DNA of 24,078 nt, from assembly GCA_016932295.1 (NCBI GenBank), contig JAFGDC010000058.1, positions 1 to 24,078 of the forward strand, in the 5' to 3' direction. Positions within the stretch are counted from its first letter, which is position 1. Each line of letters starts with the position of its first letter. The notes beneath the pieces are model-generated. The model had not been told where the DNA came from. It did not search any database and worked only from the letters and a program-made list of their open reading frames with translations. The translations under genes were made by a program, and so were the position numbers. This DNA comes from a candidate division CSSED10-310 bacterium. GTDB taxonomy: Bacteria > CSSED10-310 > JAFGDC01. Positions 1 through 8,300 of this stretch are shown in pieces.

Positions 1-38
1 ATCCGCGCATTCTTATGCGATCCGCGCATTCTTATGCG
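1..38. repeat. 19-bp tandem repeat, two perfect copies, each a small hairpin
   Basis: The unit ATCCGCGCATTCTTATGCG occurs at 1-19 and again at 20-38 with no mismatch. Each copy contains the inverted repeat CGCAT-TCTT-ATGCG (5-bp stem, 4-nt loop). The array lies 17 bases beyond the stop codon of the minus-strand gene ending at 56, so it would sit in that gene's 3' untranslated region. More copies may lie outside the window. No T-tract follows on the minus strand within the visible bases, so it is not a clear terminator. Confidence 0.8.
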
Positions 39-55
39 ACACTCCACAGACCGGC

Positions 56-2008
56 TCAAGGATAGGTGAATATTCCCTCTCCATCGGTCAGGATAAGGAG
101 CGAAAGCGGTTCCAGGGAGCGGTGCGTGATAGCCGTAACGGGAACCATGGGTCCGCCGGGGACGGAACTCCAGGAGACACCGCCGTTCTCGGTGAGGTAG
201 ATGCCCGTACTCCAGCCGCCGGCATAGGCAAGCTGGGGATTTCCGGGATGAACCCAGACCGACCTGAAGCTGGTGGTCCGGTGGGAGTAGTCATGGATGA
301 AGCTGGCGCCTCCGTCATGGGTGACATACATCCCCGCCGAGGTGGCCAGATAGAACGTGGCGCCGTTGCCGGTGAACGCCACATCGAACAGTGTCGTGCG
401 GCGCCAGACCGTATCGTTGTAGTTGATCCTCGTCCAGGTGGCGCCGGCATCACTGGTAATGTAGTGGTAACCGTTGAATGTGCCGACGATGGCCGTGGCC
501 GCCACATCCGGCCGGCATTTCACGGTACAAAAGTTGGGCATCTCTATGCCATCCTGGATGAGCTGCCACGTTGCGCCGCTGTCGGTTGATCGGTACATGC
601 CGTTCAGGATGGTGCCGGCGAAAACGAGGTTGGGTGACGCATCGCTCACGTCGAGACAGGAGGCGGTGATCCAACCGGAGGTGCCGAGACTCCGCCAGGA
701 AGCGCCGCCGTCGGAGCTTTTCCACAACCAGAAGCCTTCGCTGCCGGCATACAATTCATTCCCGTTGGTGCAATTGGTATCGACGCACAGGAAATGACGC
801 GGGCCGTAGGAAATGCCGGCATTGATATAACTCCAGCCTGCGCCGCCATCGAGGCTGCGCATCATGCCGGCGCCATAGGTAGCCAGCGTCATGATGTCCG
901 CATTGCCGGGATTGAGCGCGATGTCCCGACAGCGCACCGCCCGCAGTCCCGTGTTAAGGGGGGTCCAGGTTATGCCGTGATCGATGCTGCCCGCCACACC
1001 GCTGCCGTTGCCTGCATACAAGAACGTTCCGGCGGATCGGACCATATGGATACGGTTGTCGTTGCGATTGAAATAGGTGAGATTCCAGGACGTCCCGGAA
1101 TCGGTGCTGAGAAACAAGGAGTCGTAGTGGGATCCGCACAGGATAGTGGATGGTTGCACGGGATCCACCGCCACTGACAACAGGTGCAGTTCATCGAGAC
1201 GTTTCAGCCATGTCGTTCCCCCATCGGTGGAGACATAGAGTCCGGCGGAGCTGGAGATATCCCGGACCTGTTCGTTGGCGGCTGCGTACACACGGGTTGG
1301 GTCACCCGGATCCACGGCGATATCGGCGGCATGAAGATGGTTCAATCCGGTGCTGCAGTTTGTGAACGTCGCGCCTCCGTCGGTGCTCCGGTAAATACCC
1401 CGATCACAAGTGCCGATGAAGATGCGTTGCGGATCACTTGGGGCGATGGTGATGGCCGCCACCGCCCATGAATCGAAACCGGCGCGAACGCCTTGAAACG
1501 TGATGCCACCATCGGTGCTGCGCAGCAAGCCGCTGCCCCAACCGCCTGTCCACACTGTCTCCGGTGACTCCGGATGGACAGCAACGTCACTGAGCGGCTG
1601 ATGCAGCGCATGTTCCCACGAACCGCCGGCGGTGCGCCGGCTCAGGCCATCGTGCCCGGCGGCGAACAATGCGCCGTCGGAGGCCAGTGCGAGGGCGGTT
1701 ATGAACCGCTGGCTTGCGCTCTCATTGCAGGGCTGCCAGACGGCGCCGGCATTTGTGGAAAAAAACACACCGCCGCCGTACGTGGCGATGTACGTCGACT
1801 GCCCGTCACCCGCCAGATCCCGCACCTCTCCCCCATAGAGCGGCAGTTGCTGCCAGGCGCCGACCGCTGCCGGCCGGGTGATCATGACCATCATAAGGAA
1901 CACTGCCGGCGCAAGGCGCCGAACTGATCGATGCGTATCACTCAGGCAGCGGCCATCATTTCCGCGCCGCATAGTATTCAGCATCCAGAAATAGCGTCCG
2001 CGCTCCAT
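56..2008 (-). CDS. Secreted Asp-box (BNR/sortilin-like) beta-propeller protein
   Basis: This 650-residue exported protein is of unknown specific function. The ATG at 2008 is chosen because a GAGGTG Shine-Dalgarno, overlapping the upstream gene's stop, lies just before it; a GTG at 2014 is the alternative. The N-terminus is basic, followed by a hydrophobic stretch (about residues 33-51, ending AAVGA), read as a signal peptide with a long n-region. The rest contains about a dozen Asp-box motifs of the form S-T-D-G-G-x-T/S-W/F, spaced roughly 40-55 residues apart, alternating with hydrophobic strands such as DIAVDP or SVAVDP. This predicts one or two multi-bladed propellers like the sortilin/Vps10 or xyloglucanase folds. 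No catalytic residues of true sialidases can be assigned. It ends at 56 without a C-terminal anchor. It sits directly behind the gene at 2016-4064 and is probably co-transcribed with it. Confidence 0.85.
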   Translation of the reverse strand: MERGRYFWMLNTMRRGNDGRCLSDTHRSVRRLAPAVFLMMVMITRPAAVGAWQQLPLYGGEVRDLAGDGQSTYIATYGGGVFFSTNAGAVWQPCNESASQRFITALALASDGALFAAGHDGLSRRTAGGSWEHALHQPLSDVAVHPESPETVWTGGWGSGLLRSTDGGITFQGVRAGFDSWAVAAITIAPSDPQRIFIGTCDRGIYRSTDGGATFTNCSTGLNHLHAADIAVDPGDPTRVYAAANEQVRDISSSAGLYVSTDGGTTWLKRLDELHLLSVAVDPVQPSTILCGSHYDSLFLSTDSGTSWNLTYFNRNDNRIHMVRSAGTFLYAGNGSGVAGSIDHGITWTPLNTGLRAVRCRDIALNPGNADIMTLATYGAGMMRSLDGGAGWSYINAGISYGPRHFLCVDTNCTNGNELYAGSEGFWLWKSSDGGASWRSLGTSGWITASCLDVSDASPNLVFAGTILNGMYRSTDSGATWQLIQDGIEMPNFCTVKCRPDVAATAIVGTFNGYHYITSDAGATWTRINYNDTVWRRTTLFDVAFTGNGATFYLATSAGMYVTHDGGASFIHDYSHRTTSFRSVWVHPGNPQLAYAGGWSTGIYLTENGGVSWSSVPGGPMVPVTAITHRSLEPLSLLILTDGEGIFTYP

Positions 2009-2015
2009 GGGCACC

Positions 2016-4064
2016 TCAATGGTAAATCCGCAGTTCAGGCCAGATCACCGTATCGCCGTCCACGTCGGTGGCGGCGATCTGAAGCAAATACTCACCCTGC
2101 AAACCGGTGAGCGCATCGTCCGGGATCACCGTGGTGAAGGTGTACAATCCATCTCCTGGTGTCCAGTCGCCCTTACCACCTCCCGGTCCTGTATCGTCCA
2201 GCAGAATGCCGGTGGGAATCCCTCCGTAGCACAATTCCACCCGACTCACGTATTCGATCCCCCTGGCATCGGTCAGCACCGCAAGCAGCGTGAGTTGTCC
2301 GCCGACATTCTCCTCGAGGTCCGTGTACCAATAGCCGGCAAACTGGATAAAGGGATTGTTGGGAGGCACTCCGCCAACCAATGGCGGCTGGATGAACCAG
2401 GGCGCTGTCCGCAGCCCGTTGCACATGGCCGAAGATCCGCCGTGGATAGTCAGATAGGGCCACCATGCCTCGTCTCCCGTGTCATCGGTGGCCTTTACCT
2501 CGAGCAGGTACTCACCGTCAGGAGCGCCTGCCGGCACCGGTAATTCTATGCCATAGACGCTGTCGCCTGGTCCAAAATCCGCGCTCGCGCCGTCATCACG
2601 CAACTCCAGGCCAAGCGGTTCCCCGGCATAACAGAGTTCGACGGAATCGATTCGGGAACGGCCCGAGGGATTGAACGCCATGACCGCCATGCGGAGCATC
2701 CCGTGCTGGGCGCCGGTCAACGCTGTTTCCCCGAACCCGCCGAGAAGGATCAGGGGACGATCCGGCAGGTGCGGTTCGCAATGGAGACGATAATAGAGTT
2801 CAGCGCCGAACGTATCGGTATAGGGTGGTTGATAATCCCGTTCGTCCTCCCAGACGAGCATCTTCCAATCACCAGCACCGGCCAGCTTTGGTACCCTGGC
2901 GCGACCGCTCTGTGACATCTGGATCTGTGGTCCCCAGTTGGCGCCGCCATCGGTGCTGCGCCTCAGGAACACATCTCCCGCCTCCCGCAGGTTCTCGACA
3001 CAGCGCCGGTAATGGCTGAAGTAGACCAGGTCGAGGCTGCCGTCTTCATTGCAGAGGAGATCCGGAAAGGCCATCTCGATGTATTCCACCGGCGGATGGG
3101 AACCGTCGAAAAAGCTCAGTTCCCGCGGTTCACTCCAGATGGTGCCGCCGTCCCGGCTGTTCCTGTAAAAAACGTTGCTGCCCCCGGCATCCGCCCAGTA
3201 CACGAGATGCACGGTATTGTTCCGGTCGATCCTGAGTTGCGGGCTGTATTGTTCAATGAACGCTGACGGCGGTGCGACACCAATCCGCATGGGAGGAGAA
3301 CTCCAGGTCAAGCCGCCGTCCCAGCTCCTTGCATAGAGCAGCGTGTTGGGAGAATAGCCTCCCAGCGGCCATGCGTAGCGGGTATCCATCCAGACCAGAT
3401 GCAGGACATTGTCATGATCCACGGCAATGGTGGGGTGGGTGGAATCCACACGGTAGTCAGGGTCGGTGACTATGCGTTCGGATTCCCAGGTTTGCCCGTT
3501 ATCGGTACTGCGGGTGATAAAAATATCCGTCTGGAAGTTCCTCCAGTCCCAGAACGCGACGCAGAGCACGCCGTCCGGACCGGCGGCGATCCGTGGAGTA
3601 ACGGAGAACCGGGAGCCGAAACTCAACCGCCTCGGCGATTCCCAGAAATCACCGCCGTTGGGGCTGCGCAGGTAATAGATTTCACCGCCGTCGGGAAAGA
3701 GTCCGTCCCGGTAATCAGTGTAGACGGCGTGTAGTGTGCCCTGGTGGATGATGAAATCGGGACTCTCATCCACCCAGTTATCGGAGGTGATATGCCTCGG
3801 TGGTTCCCAGGTGATGCCGCGGTCCCGGGAGCGCAGGTACATGATTTCACTGGTTTGGTTGAGGTGAATGTTTTCCGACCAGAGGACATGGATGGTGTCA
3901 CCGTCGATCCGGGGAGCCGGATCATGCGCCGGGCCAAAGAGATAGGTTAAACGCGTTTCTCCTTCCCAGGCACCCTCACCCAGGACGGGACTCGCGGCAA
4001 GCGATATCGCCGTCCCCCACACCAGGATATACACTGACAGACGGCGCCGTGATCTGTTGGTCAT
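2016..4064 (-). CDS. Secreted six-Asp-box sialidase-fold protein with two C-terminal Ig-like repeats
   Basis: This 682-residue exported protein begins with a signal peptide (about residues 1-29, hydrophobic core VYILVWGTAISLAA). An AGGGGAG Shine-Dalgarno 5 nt upstream supports the ATG at 4064. Residues 35-430 hold six Asp-boxes (near 79, 133, 186, 247, 303 and 370), each preceded by a strand ending in motifs such as VYTDYRDG, AFWDWRN, VWMDTRY or VWEDERD. That is the layout of a six-bladed sialidase-like propeller, although the full arginine triad of a sialidase cannot be assigned. Residues from about 437 to 682 form two related halves, each with VELCYxGxPxGxxLxDxG, then GDxxY, then GEYLLxxxATDxxGD and a terminal WPxLxI. 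This looks like a tandem duplication of a Ca-binding-like Ig domain. The stop lies 1 bp before the GTG and 7 bp before the ATG of the next gene. The substrate is unknown. Confidence 0.85.
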   Translation of the reverse strand: MTNRSRRRLSVYILVWGTAISLAASPVLGEGAWEGETRLTYLFGPAHDPAPRIDGDTIHVLWSENIHLNQTSEIMYLRSRDRGITWEPPRHITSDNWVDESPDFIIHQGTLHAVYTDYRDGLFPDGGEIYYLRSPNGGDFWESPRRLSFGSRFSVTPRIAAGPDGVLCVAFWDWRNFQTDIFITRSTDNGQTWESERIVTDPDYRVDSTHPTIAVDHDNVLHLVWMDTRYAWPLGGYSPNTLLYARSWDGGLTWSSPPMRIGVAPPSAFIEQYSPQLRIDRNNTVHLVYWADAGGSNVFYRNSRDGGTIWSEPRELSFFDGSHPPVEYIEMAFPDLLCNEDGSLDLVYFSHYRRCVENLREAGDVFLRRSTDGGANWGPQIQMSQSGRARVPKLAGAGDWKMLVWEDERDYQPPYTDTFGAELYYRLHCEPHLPDRPLILLGGFGETALTGAQHGMLRMAVMAFNPSGRSRIDSVELCYAGEPLGLELRDDGASADFGPGDSVYGIELPVPAGAPDGEYLLEVKATDDTGDEAWWPYLTIHGGSSAMCNGLRTAPWFIQPPLVGGVPPNNPFIQFAGYWYTDLEENVGGQLTLLAVLTDARGIEYVSRVELCYGGIPTGILLDDTGPGGGKGDWTPGDGLYTFTTVIPDDALTGLQGEYLLQIAATDVDGDTVIWPELRIYH

Positions 4065-4264
4065 GTCATCTCCCCTTCATTCATCCCACTCCGCAGAATA
4101 GTGACCGGGCGACGGCAATGTCAAATTTCCCGGCAAAGAGTGTATTCGACTCGTTGCGCCATATAGATCCTGCCGGGTGTTCCCGGGGCCGGACCGCAGG
4201 TTGCCGGGAGTTCGGCACTGTGCGAAACCGGCTCCGCGGGCAGCGTCACGCGCTGCTGAAAACC

Positions 4265-4281
4265 TTGACAGCGCTGGTCAA
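4265..4281 (+). promoter_or_regulatory. TTGACA box inside a 17-bp interrupted palindrome upstream of the TPR-propeller lipoprotein
   Basis: A perfect -35 hexamer TTGACA (4265-4270) forms the left arm of TTGAC-N7-GTCAA, 67-83 bp before the lipoprotein start. No convincing -10 lies at 16-18 bp spacing; the nearest TATAAT-like word is CATAAT at 4312-4317. The site could be an operator or a chance match. The 283-bp divergent gap (4065-4347) also holds a 6-bp hairpin, GCAGCG/CGCTGC, at 4240-4256. Confidence 0.25.
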
Positions 4282-4347
4282 TCATGAGAGCATTTTTTCC
4301 TGTTGTCTGAACATAATCGCGATTCAGAGTGAATGGAGGCATGAGAC

Positions 4348-5622
4348 ATGAGGCGACGCAGCAGCCTGGCGATGGTCATGTGCGTTTTGCTGCCGGCGGT
4401 ATTCCTGGCGGTCGGATGCGAAAACACCACCAAGATGAGAGAGGCCGATACGTTCAAGAAGGCCGAAAATTACGAGGATGCCATTGCCAAGTACAAAGAG
4501 TTCCTGAGTGAAAATCCCGAAACATCCCATAAAGACGAGGTGATGAATTCCATTGCGGAATGCTATTACAACTGGGCGACAGTGAACAAGCGCGTGCGTA
4601 AGTTTCAGGACGCCATCGACCAATTGGAACTTCTCATGAAGGAATACCGGGGTTCGCCTTTCTACACCGATGCCATGCGCAACCTGCCTTCGGCCTATCT
4701 CGAATTGGGCCGCCAGTTGCGGGCCGGCGGTGATTTCATCGGGGCGAGCAAGGCGCTCAATACCGTGGTGGAACGTTTCCGCGGCAATGTCAACGCGACG
4801 GATGCGGAACGGGAGCTGGAAAACATCGGCATACTGGTGTTCAGCGCCGGCAACGTGGTGTGGGGCATCAACGCCGATGGATCGGCACCCACCAAGCTGC
4901 GTGATCCCGGGTTTGACGCGGACTTGAGTCGCTCCGGAAAGAGCCTGGCCTACATCAAACCCGATTCGCCGAACGACGCCGTCGGCAAGCTGGAGTTGTT
5001 CGACATGAAAACCGGGGAAGAAGACGAACTATCCCGCTATCCCAACGCCGCGTACCCGGTGTTGACACCATCGAGCCGGTACGTCGCATTGCGGAAGGGC
5101 AAGAATTTCCAGGTCATCAATATCGAAGAGCACAAGCCTTACACATACGAGAGCATGAAAGCGGTCAACCGCATCGGCGACTGGTCGGTGGACAACCAAC
5201 AACTGGTGGGTTTCGGCCATGCCAGCGGCCCGGCGCCCTATCGAGTGTGTGTCATCGAAAGCGCCTTCGACAGCTACTTCGTCCTGGCGACGATGAAGAA
5301 ACCCATCCGCGCCGCCGCTTGGTCACCGGAGGGTCGCACCATCCTGTTCGTCACCGCGGACGGGCTCTATGTAGTCAGTCCCGAAGGCGGTGAACCGACC
5401 CCGTTCATCGTGTCCGAGGAACACGACAATATCGACATCCGTGCCATGGACCTGTCTCCGGACGGCAAGAACATGATTGTTATCGCCAAGCGGGCAAACG
5501 ACGAGAAATTTGGGTTCTTCTCAATCAATCTCGACAAGACGATCAATCCCATCGAAGTGAAGCTTCCCGAGGATGTGGAATTGAATCCCGACCGCATCTC
5601 CTGGGGGCTTGGACATCTCTAG
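4348..5622 (+). CDS. Lipoprotein with N-terminal TPRs and a C-terminal TolB-like propeller
   Basis: This 424-residue predicted lipoprotein starts at the ATG 8 nt after GGAGG (4335-4339). A signal sequence of 23 residues ends in a lipobox-like AVG-C24, so Cys24 would be lipidated. Residues about 32-155 are helical TPR-type repeats (for example AENYEDAIAKYKEFL, then FQDAIDQLELLMKEY, then FIGASKALNTVVERF), as in BamD and CpoB/YbgF. Residues about 157-424 are a propeller of PD40/WD40-like strands with phrases such as VWGINADGSAPTKL, AAWSPEGRTILFVTADGLYVV and DLSPDGKNMIVIA, typical of TolB. Combining both modules in one lipoprotein is unusual. A cell-envelope scaffolding role is inferred, but no partner genes (tol-pal, bam) are nearby. 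It is followed 120 bp later by the EF-G-like gene. The domain assignment is by pattern only. Confidence 0.8.
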   Translation: MRRRSSLAMVMCVLLPAVFLAVGCENTTKMREADTFKKAENYEDAIAKYKEFLSENPETSHKDEVMNSIAECYYNWATVNKRVRKFQDAIDQLELLMKEYRGSPFYTDAMRNLPSAYLELGRQLRAGGDFIGASKALNTVVERFRGNVNATDAERELENIGILVFSAGNVVWGINADGSAPTKLRDPGFDADLSRSGKSLAYIKPDSPNDAVGKLELFDMKTGEEDELSRYPNAAYPVLTPSSRYVALRKGKNFQVINIEEHKPYTYESMKAVNRIGDWSVDNQQLVGFGHASGPAPYRVCVIESAFDSYFVLATMKKPIRAAAWSPEGRTILFVTADGLYVVSPEGGEPTPFIVSEEHDNIDIRAMDLSPDGKNMIVIAKRANDEKFGFFSINLDKTINPIEVKLPEDVELNPDRISWGLGHL

Positions 5623-5742
5623 AACCGTCCGGAAAGGCAGTCCGCTATTGCCAACAAATACCCCCCCATGCTATTTACTATCGGATGTACCGCCGGCGCC
5701 GCTGCGCCCTGGCGTTGATTCCTATGAAACCTGGAGGAAATC

Positions 5743-7746
5743 ATGTCGAACATAACAACTGAAGCCATCAGAAACCTTGTCTTGGCAGGCCACAGCTCAA
5801 CCGGCAAGACCACGCTGCTGGAGGCACTTCTGTACAAGAAAGGAATCACCACGCGCCTGGGCAGAGTTGAAGAAAAAAACACCATCAGCGATTTCGAGCC
5901 GGAGGAAAAAGAACGAGGCTACTCGATTTTTTCCTCGGTGAGTAATTTCAGCCACGAAGATTGTTACTACAACCTCATTGATCTACCCGGGTATACGGAC
6001 TTCGTCGGGGCCGGCTATGGCCCCCTGCGGGTGGTGGAAAGCGCACTGCTGCTGGTATCCGCCACCACCGGTGTCGAGGTCAACACGAAAAGATTCTACG
6101 ACCTGGCGGTACGCCACGAAGTGCCGGTGATAATCCTGGTGACCAAGCTGGATGCCGAACGGGCCAAGTTCGACGAAGTCATGGCGCAAATCGAAGACAC
6201 CTTCGGCGCCAAGTGCAAGCTCATCGGCAAACCGGAGCGCAGCGAAGGGGGATTGTCGGGCATCAGTTACATATTCGGCGACAATCCTGACCAACGCTTG
6301 CGCGGCGACTTTATCGAGACCGCTCTGGAGGCCGATGACGAACTACTTGAATCATATCTCGAAGGTGAAGAAATCACCGATGAAATACTGGCGACCCTCA
6401 TCCCCAAGGCACTGGTCAGCGGCAGCGTGATCCCCGTGCTGCCCATCTCCAGCATCAAGGATCTTGGCCTGGACGTCCTGCTGCATTTCCTCAACAACTA
6501 TGGGATACGACCGGATGCCCTGCCGCGCACCTTTCTGGTGGAGGAAGAGGAAAAACCGCTGAAACAAGGCTCGGATGCCCCCGGCTGCGCCTTCATCTTC
6601 AAGACTGTTTCCGACCCGTTCGTGGGCAAGATCAACTTTTTCAGAGTGTTCTCCGGCACCATCACAGGCCAGGTCTCCTACTGGCTCTCCACAACCGGCA
6701 AGACGGAACGGTTCGGCAATATCAACAAAGTCCAGGGTAAAGACATGAGCGCCATCGATTCCCTGACCGCCGGCGATATCGGCGCGGTCGCCAAGGTGGA
6801 TTCCCTTTCCACCGGCGCTAACTTCTGTGCCGAATCGAACAAGATCGTCCTGACCTCCATCACTCCACCCACTCCCATGGTTTCCCTGGCTATTGAACCC
6901 AAGGAACGTTCCGACGAGCAACGCCTGAACGACTCACTGCGCCGCATCACCGAGGAAGACATCACCTTCCGGGTGGAACGTAACAAACAGACCAAGGAGT
7001 TGGTGGCGTGGGGCATGGGTAACCTGCATATCGACATCCTGCTGGCCAAGATGAAACGCAAGTATGATGTGTCGGTGAACACCAAGCCGCCCAAGATCGC
7101 CTACCTGGAAACCATTACCGGCAATGCCGAATGCCGCTACCGTCACAAGAAACAGACCGGCGGCGCCGGCCAGTTCGCCGAGGTCGCCATCAAGATCAGA
7201 CCGACTGAGCGGGGCGGCGGCTTCGTCTTCGAGAACACCATTTTCGGCGGTGCCATCCCCGGGCAGTATGTACCCTCCGTCGAAAAGGGTGTCGTCAACG
7301 TCATGGAGGAAGGCGTCATCGCCGGCTACCAGGTAGTGGATGTCACGGTCGACCTGTGGGACGGCAAGGATCATCCGGTGGACTCCAAGGATATCGCTTT
7401 CCAGATCGCCGGCCGGGAAGCCTTCAAGGAAGCCTTCCAGCAAGCGAAGCCAACCTTCCTGGAACCCATCGCCAATATCGAAGTGTTCGTACCCAGCAAC
7501 TTCCTCGGTGATGTCATCTCGGACCTCAACTCACGGCGCGGCCGGATCATGGGCACCGAGGCGCTGGGCACCATCCAGGTGGTCAAGGCTTCCGTTCCCA
7601 TGGCCGAGGTACAATCCTATTCCAACGACCTGCGGTCAATGACCGGCGGTGAGGGTATCTACAACCTGGAATTTTCCCACTATGATATCGTACCCGCCAG
7701 CCTCAAGGACCAGATTGTCCAGCAATCCAAGACCAGCAAGGACTGA
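5743..7746 (+). CDS. Elongation factor G-like GTPase (EF-G2 / FusA2 type)
   Basis: This 667-residue translational GTPase has a GGAGG Shine-Dalgarno just before ATG 5743. The G-domain shows G1 GHSSTGKT (16-23), a switch-I region ending EEKERGYSI in place of the usual ERGITI, G3 DLPGYTDF (80-87), and G4 TKLD (134-137) in place of NKxD. Domain II follows (about 285-370), then domains III-V with RIxxEDxTFRVERN, the QTGGAGQFAEV block and the domain IV tip DGKDHPVDSKDIAFQ. The Tyr in PGY (residue 84) sits where canonical EF-G and EF-Tu carry the GTPase-activating His. That replacement is characteristic of the EF-G-like branch that includes mycobacterial FusA2, for which ribosome-dependent GTPase activity was reported absent. 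This is therefore probably not the housekeeping EF-G, and no rpsL/rpsG/tufA neighbours are present. Its role is unproven; recycling, stress or ribosome rescue are possible. A weak TTGCCA at 5648-5653 is the only -35-like word upstream. Confidence 0.9.
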   Translation: MSNITTEAIRNLVLAGHSSTGKTTLLEALLYKKGITTRLGRVEEKNTISDFEPEEKERGYSIFSSVSNFSHEDCYYNLIDLPGYTDFVGAGYGPLRVVESALLLVSATTGVEVNTKRFYDLAVRHEVPVIILVTKLDAERAKFDEVMAQIEDTFGAKCKLIGKPERSEGGLSGISYIFGDNPDQRLRGDFIETALEADDELLESYLEGEEITDEILATLIPKALVSGSVIPVLPISSIKDLGLDVLLHFLNNYGIRPDALPRTFLVEEEEKPLKQGSDAPGCAFIFKTVSDPFVGKINFFRVFSGTITGQVSYWLSTTGKTERFGNINKVQGKDMSAIDSLTAGDIGAVAKVDSLSTGANFCAESNKIVLTSITPPTPMVSLAIEPKERSDEQRLNDSLRRITEEDITFRVERNKQTKELVAWGMGNLHIDILLAKMKRKYDVSVNTKPPKIAYLETITGNAECRYRHKKQTGGAGQFAEVAIKIRPTERGGGFVFENTIFGGAIPGQYVPSVEKGVVNVMEEGVIAGYQVVDVTVDLWDGKDHPVDSKDIAFQIAGREAFKEAFQQAKPTFLEPIANIEVFVPSNFLGDVISDLNSRRGRIMGTEALGTIQVVKASVPMAEVQSYSNDLRSMTGGEGIYNLEFSHYDIVPASLKDQIVQQSKTSKD

Positions 7747-8188
7747 TTCGGGAAATCCCCCCATCAACCTTCTGAGTACCAGCCAGGTTGGATCGCGCCC
7801 GGTGACGGCACGGTGCCATAAGGATCCGCGTGGTCGCAGCGGAAAGGCGCGGCATCCCCTTTGTCAGCCTTCCCCCGGTGGCACCGCAGCAATCCCCCCG
7901 GAATCGATTCTCAGACACCGAGCCAGAGGAACGTTGCATCATGTGCAACAACCTCTGGAACCGCTCCCCACCGTTGATTCAAATCCCGCGTAACGCTCCT
8001 GGCCATCGCATCAATGAGCAAAACTAACATGACAACGACAGCATCAAATAAAGTGTATCCGAAGAAGTGAGAAGATAGCATTTCATCATTTTTTCGTATA
8101 ATAGGGCGATATTTTTCGTTTGAAAAAAATTTTACCGGTTTAATGGCTTTATTTTCTTTTATTCCAGCAATATTCTGCGAATTACCTA
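7747..8188. other. Noncoding gap between the EF-G-like gene and groES, with a nested stem-loop and an AT-rich tract
   Basis: No convincing ORF is present. A nested hairpin occupies 7920-7966: outer GAGC/GCTC, middle CAGAGG/CCTCTG and inner GTTGCA/TGCAAC stems around a TCATG loop. No T-tract follows on either strand, so it does not look like a terminator. From about 8081 to 8190 base composition becomes strongly A+T-rich (runs of T and A, plus a TATAAT at 8097-8102 lacking a recognisable -35), unlike the GC-rich surroundings. This may act as an UP-element or curved DNA upstream of the groE promoter. Confidence 0.5.
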
Positions 8189-8217
8189 TTGACCATATTC
8201 GACGGATGAGGGATGCT
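8189..8217 (+). promoter_or_regulatory. Candidate sigma70-type promoter for groES-groEL
   Basis: A -35 TTGACC (8189-8194, 5 of 6 consensus) is followed after 17 bp by GATGCT (8212-8217, 3 of 6). The -10 abuts and slightly overlaps the left arm of the CIRCE element. That geometry would let bound HrcA block RNA polymerase. The weak -10 keeps confidence moderate. Confidence 0.45.
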
Positions 8218-8242
8218 AGCACTCGATTGACGTGAGTGCTAA
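8216..8242 (+). promoter_or_regulatory. CIRCE element (HrcA operator) upstream of groES
   Basis: The sequence CTAGCACTC-N9-GAGTGCTAA matches the consensus TTAGCACTC-N9-GAGTGCTAA at all but the first base, with exactly the 9-bp spacer. It ends 58 bp before the groES start codon. CIRCE is the binding site of the heat-shock repressor HrcA, which is titrated by unfolded protein through GroEL. No hrcA or dnaK gene lies in the window, so the repressor must be encoded elsewhere. Confidence 0.95.
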
Positions 8243-8300
8243 CGCCGAGATTCACTTGGCGGTGGATCCCGGGCTAAAGGAACAATCCAAGGAGGAAATC

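Noticed and set aside
2016..4064. True exo-alpha-sialidase
   Set aside because: Asp-boxes alone mark the fold. The arginine triad and catalytic Tyr/Glu could not be assigned, so no enzymatic claim is made.
8232..8300. In-frame GTG extension of groES by 23 residues
   Set aside because: It starts inside the CIRCE operator, and the strong GGAGG site directly precedes ATG 8301. The 96-residue product has the exact family length.
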